DNA from: Pirellula sp.
GTDB taxonomy: Bacteria; Planctomycetota; Planctomycetia; Pirellulales; Pirellulaceae
DNA: 47,705 nt
Direction of reading: 5' to 3'
Assembly (NCBI GenBank): GCA_021736575.1
Contig: JAIPFP010000013.1
Coordinates: 1 to 47,705 of the forward strand
Shown: positions 43,332 to 47,705 of the stretch, piece by piece
Layout of the letters: every line of letters starts with the position of its first letter
How positions within the stretch are numbered: the stretch's first letter is position 1
The notes under the pieces: model-generated
Database searches by the model: none
The model's input: only the letters and a program-made list of their open reading frames with translations
What the model was told of the DNA's origin: nothing
Position numbers and translations under genes: made by a program

Positions 43332-44225
43332 CTATTTGGCTGGTGGGAGGATAACCGAGTCGATCACATGGATGACACCATTGGAAGCGTCGATGTCGGT
43401 TGCGAGGATCTTAGCATCGTTTACAAATGCACCCTTATCGGTGACGGTGATCTTCACAGGTGCACCATTGACTGTACTTGCGGCCTTAGCAGCAACTGCG
43501 TCTTCCGAGTAAACTCGTCCGGCCACAACGTGGTAGGTCAAGATGGAAGCAAGCTTTGCCTTATTTTCTGGCTTGAGCAAATCAGCAACAGTTCCGCCGA
43601 GCTTGGCGAAAGCTTCGTCGGTAGGTGCGAAAACGGTGAAAGGACCCTTGCCGCTAAGAGTCTCAACAAGGCCGGCAGCTTGTACGGCTGCCAACAAGGT
43701 CTTGAATTTACCGGCTTTGGTAGCGACGGCAGGGATGTTATCGGTGGCTGGCATCATAACCGTGTCGATGATGTGAATGACACCGTTGGTGCAAGCGATG
43801 TCGGTGGCGGCAACCTTGGCTCCGTCAACCGAAACGGCTCCACCAGCAACAGCGACGTCAATTCGTTGACCATCCAAAGCAACTGCGCCCTTGACCTTGA
43901 CGACGTCAGCAGCCATGACCTTGCCCTTGACCACGTGGTGGGTCAAAATCGCTGTCAACTTGGCTTTGTTTTCTGGCTTGAGCAGATCAGCAATTGCACT
44001 TGCTGGCAACTTTGCGAACGCTTCATCGGTAGGTGCGAAAACGGTGAATGGACCAGGACCTTTCATCGTTTCAACAAGGCCTGCGGCACCGAGAGCTGCC
44101 GCTAGCGTCTTGAATTTTCCTGCTCCAACAGCGGTGTCAACGATATCCTTATCAGCAGCAAAAGCGAACGATCCTACGCTCGAAACGGCAGCAAGTGCCA
44201 AACTGAACAACTTTGTCTTCAACAT
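43332..44225 (-). CDS. Secreted two-domain fasciclin (FAS1) protein
   Basis: The 297-residue protein has a signal peptide ([20 protein letters not shown], cleavage near AFAA-DK) and two FAS1 domains. Each contains [16 protein letters not shown], an [12 protein letters not shown] helix, L..HVV.G+V, and NGVIH(I/V)ID at the end. The copies are close in DNA as well, so the second domain arose by recent internal duplication. FAS1 domains mediate adhesion outside the cell. The ATG at 44225 is preferred to the track's 44276 because the signal peptide starts there. It is probably monocistronic, given its own terminator. Confidence 0.93.
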   Translation of the reverse strand: MLKTKLFSLALAAVSSVGSFAFAADKDIVDTAVGAGKFKTLAAALGAAGLVETMKGPGPFTVFAPTDEAFAKLPASAIADLLKPENKAKLTAILTHHVVKGKVMAADVVKVKGAVALDGQRIDVAVAGGAVSVDGAKVAATDIACTNGVIHIIDTVMMPATDNIPAVATKAGKFKTLLAAVQAAGLVETLSGKGPFTVFAPTDEAFAKLGGTVADLLKPENKAKLASILTYHVVAGRVYSEDAVAAKAASTVNGAPVKITVTDKGAFVNDAKILATDIDASNGVIHVIDSVILPPAK

Positions 44226-44427
44226 TAATCTAAATTCCGTACTGGGTTTTTGTGAGGTTGCCTTGATATAGATCAAAGCAGATGTTTCGACGGTCGCGAG
44301 CCGATGACGGATTATACGGGTGGGTCAACCGAACGGATGCAACTTTTGGTATTTTTATTTTGCTTTCTTTAAACCTTCATTTTCTGAGCATCCCAACGGG
44401 CGACGCGGTGCAGGGTCGATTTATTCC

Positions 44428-44484
44428 GGATTCCAGGTGGACGGCACATGGAATGTGCCTACTTCTTTGACTTTTGTCGGCTGT
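44428..44484. repeat. Palindromic intergenic repeat, GGCACA family (single)
   Basis: GGCACAT-GGA-ATGTGCC is a perfect hairpin. The 44 bases at 44428-44471 match 27788-27831 with three changes. CTTTTGTCGGC downstream also recurs, in inverted form, at the 27.7-kb locus (GCCGACAAAAGG). No gene is evident in the rest of 44226-44643, which must hold the promoters of both divergent genes. Confidence 0.75.
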
Positions 44485-44643
44485 GGCTAATCGAGGCCGC
44501 TGATCGTCGCACCGTCTGACTATGCTAGCCAACCTGACTGCCCAAGTTATGATCGACGCCGAAAGGCACTACACTTGCCCTCCATCTTTGAATCGCGACA
44601 ATAGAGAGGTTTGTTCAAACCTCCCATAGAATCGAGTCGGTCG

Positions 44644-47600
44644 ATGGTTTTAGTCAATTGCCACACACTCCGTTCGCTAGCGTTTCTGTTCGTGATGGTG
44701 ATTTCGCTCTTCGATCAAGACTCACGTCTTTTCGGCCAGAATATTCCGGGGCAGTTCGAAGCGATCGCCGGAACGCCCTACGGTGTAGCTCGATTGATGA
44801 TACCGGCCGGTCAGGTCGAATCCACCGCGTCGCTCCGCATAGTCGTCAGCGATGTCGACGGTCGGGTCATGTTTCCGGCAGTCGATTTGTTGACTAGCGA
44901 TCCGCCTGAAGTGAATACCGGACGACAAGTGGATCGCCCGATCATCGGGAATGGTGCCCTCATCCAACGTATTCGATCCGCCATTCAAAACGCGAGAGAA
45001 CAAATTGACCCCCCTGAGATAATCCGGGTACAGTTCTTGTTCCGAGGCAGCGAACCGTTTCAGGTTCGTATCTCAGGTGACCTCTCAACGACAGTCGATG
45101 TCAAGCCGAACAAGGGTGTCGATTGGCAGTCGAATGCATTGACGTCCCAAAGTTCCGTCCAGAGGTCCTTAAGCACGTATTCTCCCCCATTTCAGTCGCT
45201 ACTTCGATCATGGTGGGACGGCTATGTGCAACAAGCCAAGAAACAGATTGAACGAAGCGACTACCCTACGATCGTCGAAAGTTACTTGACTCAAATCCTT
45301 GCATATCGGTACGGATTCCCGTTGCCCGAATTGATCAAAAACGGCAAAGCTTCAACGCAGAAGCAGTCGGACCCACTTCCGACGATTGCACTTGTTGCTG
45401 GCGTCGAATCGCTTCGCGCCGAAATTCTGCAGGAATCCCTTCGGCAACCGCCATCAAGCGATTTTAGGATTGTGCCGACCCCTGCGCCGCCTCGCTGGGT
45501 CACAGTTCCTGCCCCGGACACACCTAAAGACCTAGAGATCGAGCCGATTTCAAAGATGGTACCGCCCGAGTGCTACTATCTGCGATTTGCAAGCTTCAGC
45601 AACTATCTATGGTTTCAAGAGCTAAGCCAAACTCGAGGTGGCGACCTTGCTCAGATGGCCGTTCTTCGAGGTTTCAATTACGAGACGAATCGACGAATGG
45701 AGAAATTGCTCAATACCAAAACGACCATGGTCGCAAAGCTCTTTGGCGATTCCATCATTGGCGATATGGCAATTATCGGCCAGGATCTTTACTTGCAAGA
45801 AGGCCCATCGCTTGGCGTGTTGTTTGAAGCCAAAAATATCGCGTTGCTAAAAACATCGTTAACTCAGGAACGGTCTGCGGCTGCTAACCAACTTGGCAAA
45901 CTAGGCTGCAAATTGGAAATGGTGGAAATCGGTGGCGTTCAAGTTTCTTTGTTGAGTTCCCCCGACAATCAAGTTCGTTCGTTTATGGTCGACCGAGGCC
46001 CGTACGTTTTCGTTACGTCCAGCAGACGATTGGTTGAACGATTTTTGCAAGTTCACGGAGGAGAGCCCTCGCTAGGTGACTCTAGGGCATTTCGCTTTGC
46101 CAGATTGATGATGCCGCTTGAGCACAAATATGATATTTTCGTTTATCTGTCTTCGGATTTCTTCCGCAATATCGTCTCGCCCCAGTACCAGATCGAACTG
46201 CGACGTCGCCTTAGAGCGATAGCAGCTATCGAAATTGCAGAAATGGCCAGCCTTACCTCCGCCGCAGAAACGGGTGTCAAGCCAAGTGTTCCCAATATAG
46301 ATCGATTGATGGCTGACGGATATTTGCCACCCTCATTCCAGCACCGCGTCGATGGTTCGCAAACGCTTGCCTATTCTGGTAGTTGGCACGATTCACTGCG
46401 AGGAAAAAGAGGTAGCTTTTTGCCCATCGCAGACGTGCCTGTTACTGAATGTTCCGTCGAAGAAGCACAAGCGTATCGAGATCAAGCGTCCTTTTACGCC
46501 ACGCAATGGCAACAGACGGATCCGCTTATGGTGGGAATACGTCGCTATGCTCGCGACACCAATGATAATGTCGAACGCTTAGCGATCGAAGCGTATGTCG
46601 CTCCGTTGGGAAGTGAGAAATATGGCTGGCTTTCCAGTATGTTGGCTCCGCCAGTCCGCACCGAGATTCAGCTTCCGCCCGACGATGTCATTAATTGCCA
46701 AGTTCATTTAGCAGGATTAAGCACTTCGAAGTCGTATTCACCTGACCACGTGATGTTTACGGGACTGAAGGATTTGGTGCCACCCGTGCCGGGCGAAACC
46801 AAAGGGTTGCTCGCCACGCTTAGGACGCTGCAGTCGCTCCCAGCATATTTGGGAGCATGGCCACGCCCCGGCTATTTGGATCGGTTGCCTTTAGGATTGG
46901 GGGGCGGGCCGCCCGATGCGATGGGTTTCTCTCGTTTGCTCGTCGGCGCATGGCGTTGGCAGATGGGTGGTTTCAGTGTCCTGTCGTTCGATCGATCGAT
47001 TTTGGAGAATTGTGCCATGCACTTGCGCCCTATCCCTGCGGAAGATTTTGCGCAGGGTAGACTCAGAATTGGTGATCTTGATAAAAGCAAGCTCTCTGCA
47101 TGGTTTAATACTTACTGGTTTCGGCTTGCAGCCCAAACCACAAGAGGGAATCTAATGTTGTTGGATTCTTTGCAATCGCAACTCAAAGTCCCGGCTAGCG
47201 ATTCCCTAGCCGTAGCCGAAGAGCTGCTCGATGCAAAATTGCAGTGCTCGCTAGGAGGGCGATACGTCTTGGATTCTACGCTGTGGACGACGACCGCGTG
47301 GCCCACGCATTTCCACATGGTGAACTCGAGTTCGGGCTCGCCTGAAACCACTCACATGGGATTCGATTCGACGAAATGCTTGCCTCCGCCTGAGTACAAA
47401 GCACCTTGGCTGGAGTGGTTTCGAGGAGCAAACTTGCATTTAACACAGTTGCCCGAACGCCTGATCGTTGTTGGTACGATCGACATCGAACCGATACCGA
47501 TCACTGCAACCGAAGCAGCAACCGAAAAACCTGCTTCCGATTCGCTTCCAAAAATGAATCTCGATTTGTTCAGTCTCCCGTTCCAGTTCTTCCAAGGTGA

Positions 47601-47673
47601 CAAACCAAAGTCGGAGAAGAACTCTGCAAAAGGAAAAGAGAATCCTCCCAAGGAGACTCGAAAGAGTTTTTGA
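44644..47673 (+). CDS. Large secreted protein of unknown function
   Basis: The 1009-residue protein starts at ATG 44644 (the track's TTG at 44611 has a purine-rich ribosome-site candidate only one base away, too close). It has a signal peptide (LRSLAFLFVMVISLFDQDS) and then an early beta-rich part (IAGTPYGVARLMIPAGQVES). A long middle with YYLRFASFSNYLWFQELSQT, VRSFMVDRGPYVFVTSSRRL and YDIFVYLSSDFFRNIVSPQY looks globular. It ends with a Lys/Pro-rich tail. I believe it belongs to a planctomycete-specific family of large exported proteins, but recognise no domain. The stop overlaps the ATG of the next gene by one base, so the two are coupled. Confidence 0.75.
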   Translation: MVLVNCHTLRSLAFLFVMVISLFDQDSRLFGQNIPGQFEAIAGTPYGVARLMIPAGQVESTASLRIVVSDVDGRVMFPAVDLLTSDPPEVNTGRQVDRPIIGNGALIQRIRSAIQNAREQIDPPEIIRVQFLFRGSEPFQVRISGDLSTTVDVKPNKGVDWQSNALTSQSSVQRSLSTYSPPFQSLLRSWWDGYVQQAKKQIERSDYPTIVESYLTQILAYRYGFPLPELIKNGKASTQKQSDPLPTIALVAGVESLRAEILQESLRQPPSSDFRIVPTPAPPRWVTVPAPDTPKDLEIEPISKMVPPECYYLRFASFSNYLWFQELSQTRGGDLAQMAVLRGFNYETNRRMEKLLNTKTTMVAKLFGDSIIGDMAIIGQDLYLQEGPSLGVLFEAKNIALLKTSLTQERSAAANQLGKLGCKLEMVEIGGVQVSLLSSPDNQVRSFMVDRGPYVFVTSSRRLVERFLQVHGGEPSLGDSRAFRFARLMMPLEHKYDIFVYLSSDFFRNIVSPQYQIELRRRLRAIAAIEIAEMASLTSAAETGVKPSVPNIDRLMADGYLPPSFQHRVDGSQTLAYSGSWHDSLRGKRGSFLPIADVPVTECSVEEAQAYRDQASFYATQWQQTDPLMVGIRRYARDTNDNVERLAIEAYVAPLGSEKYGWLSSMLAPPVRTEIQLPPDDVINCQVHLAGLSTSKSYSPDHVMFTGLKDLVPPVPGETKGLLATLRTLQSLPAYLGAWPRPGYLDRLPLGLGGGPPDAMGFSRLLVGAWRWQMGGFSVLSFDRSILENCAMHLRPIPAEDFAQGRLRIGDLDKSKLSAWFNTYWFRLAAQTTRGNLMLLDSLQSQLKVPASDSLAVAEELLDAKLQCSLGGRYVLDSTLWTTTAWPTHFHMVNSSSGSPETTHMGFDSTKCLPPPEYKAPWLEWFRGANLHLTQLPERLIVVGTIDIEPIPITATEAATEKPASDSLPKMNLDLFSLPFQFFQGDKPKSEKNSAKGKENPPKETRKSF

Positions 47674-47705
47674 TGCAAGCGACCAAGCTTGTAATCGGAG
47701 TAGAC
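47673..47705 (+). CDS. Start of a further gene, coupled to the previous one (partial)
   Basis: ATG at 47673 overlaps the TGA of the large secreted protein (TGATG) and opens MQATKLVIGVD up to the window edge. AAAGAG lies six bases upstream as a ribosome site. Eleven codons are too few to name a product. Confidence 0.55.
   Translation, partial: MQATKLVIGVD

Overview
The window looks like a chromosomal segment of a planctomycete (Planctomycetota, probably Pirellulales). The main evidence is the PSCyt1/DUF1549/DUF1553 plus DUF1501 gene pair. Supporting evidence is a secreted Cys-rich CGCEAPAP protein, class II DAHP synthase, several large secreted proteins without recognised domains, and many intergenic palindromes. 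Assignments rest on recognising motifs in the translations; no database search was run.

Layout. (1) 1-7400, accessory and mostly minus strand: the N-terminal 391 codons of an alpha-2-macroglobulin-like protein that runs off the left edge and is missing from the ORF track; a Uma2 nuclease with a heptad-repeat tail; a nucleotidyltransferase-like protein; two tandem paralogous AAA/STAND-like ATPases joined by an ATGA overlap; and a decayed locus that still carries a Ser/Thr-kinase catalytic loop. (2) 7467-20551, plus strand and mostly housekeeping: Cys-rich protein, DUF3147 protein, rarA, a PQQ-type propeller, a PolB-like 3'-5' exonuclease, 2Fe-2S ferredoxin, asnB, ftsH, rsgA, gltA and a class 3 lipase. 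(3) 20883-29487: a long disordered Arg/Glu/Asp-rich protein, a FixJ-type response regulator behind a 12-bp palindrome, a minus-strand operon (ABC-2 permease and two DUF21/CBS proteins), an ExeA-like ATPase and a DUF2203 protein. (4) 29658-37558: the PSCyt1/DUF1501 pair, a secreted tandem YciI protein, a beta-CASP metallo-hydrolase and a glycerophosphodiester phosphodiesterase. (5) 37559-39490: a RAYT/IS200-like transposase gene flanked by two copies of a 241-264 bp repeat made of hairpins with a conserved apex, with a second, truncated copy of the transposase 3' end beyond one repeat. (6) 39703-47705: a carboxypeptidase-regulatory-like secreted protein, DAHP synthase, a two-domain fasciclin protein with a strong terminator, a 1009-residue secreted protein and the first codons of a coupled gene.

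The strongest candidate for something undescribed is the RAYT locus. Its flanking repeats show a compensatory base-pair change in one stem, differ in the copy number of an internal 18-bp tandem repeat, and one of them sits between ~42-bp direct repeats. Two other palindrome families are present: a four-hairpin block at 33956-34091, and a GGCACA-type palindrome at 27.7, 43.2 and 44.4 kb. I saw no CRISPR array, rRNA, tRNA, phage module or complete known defence system.
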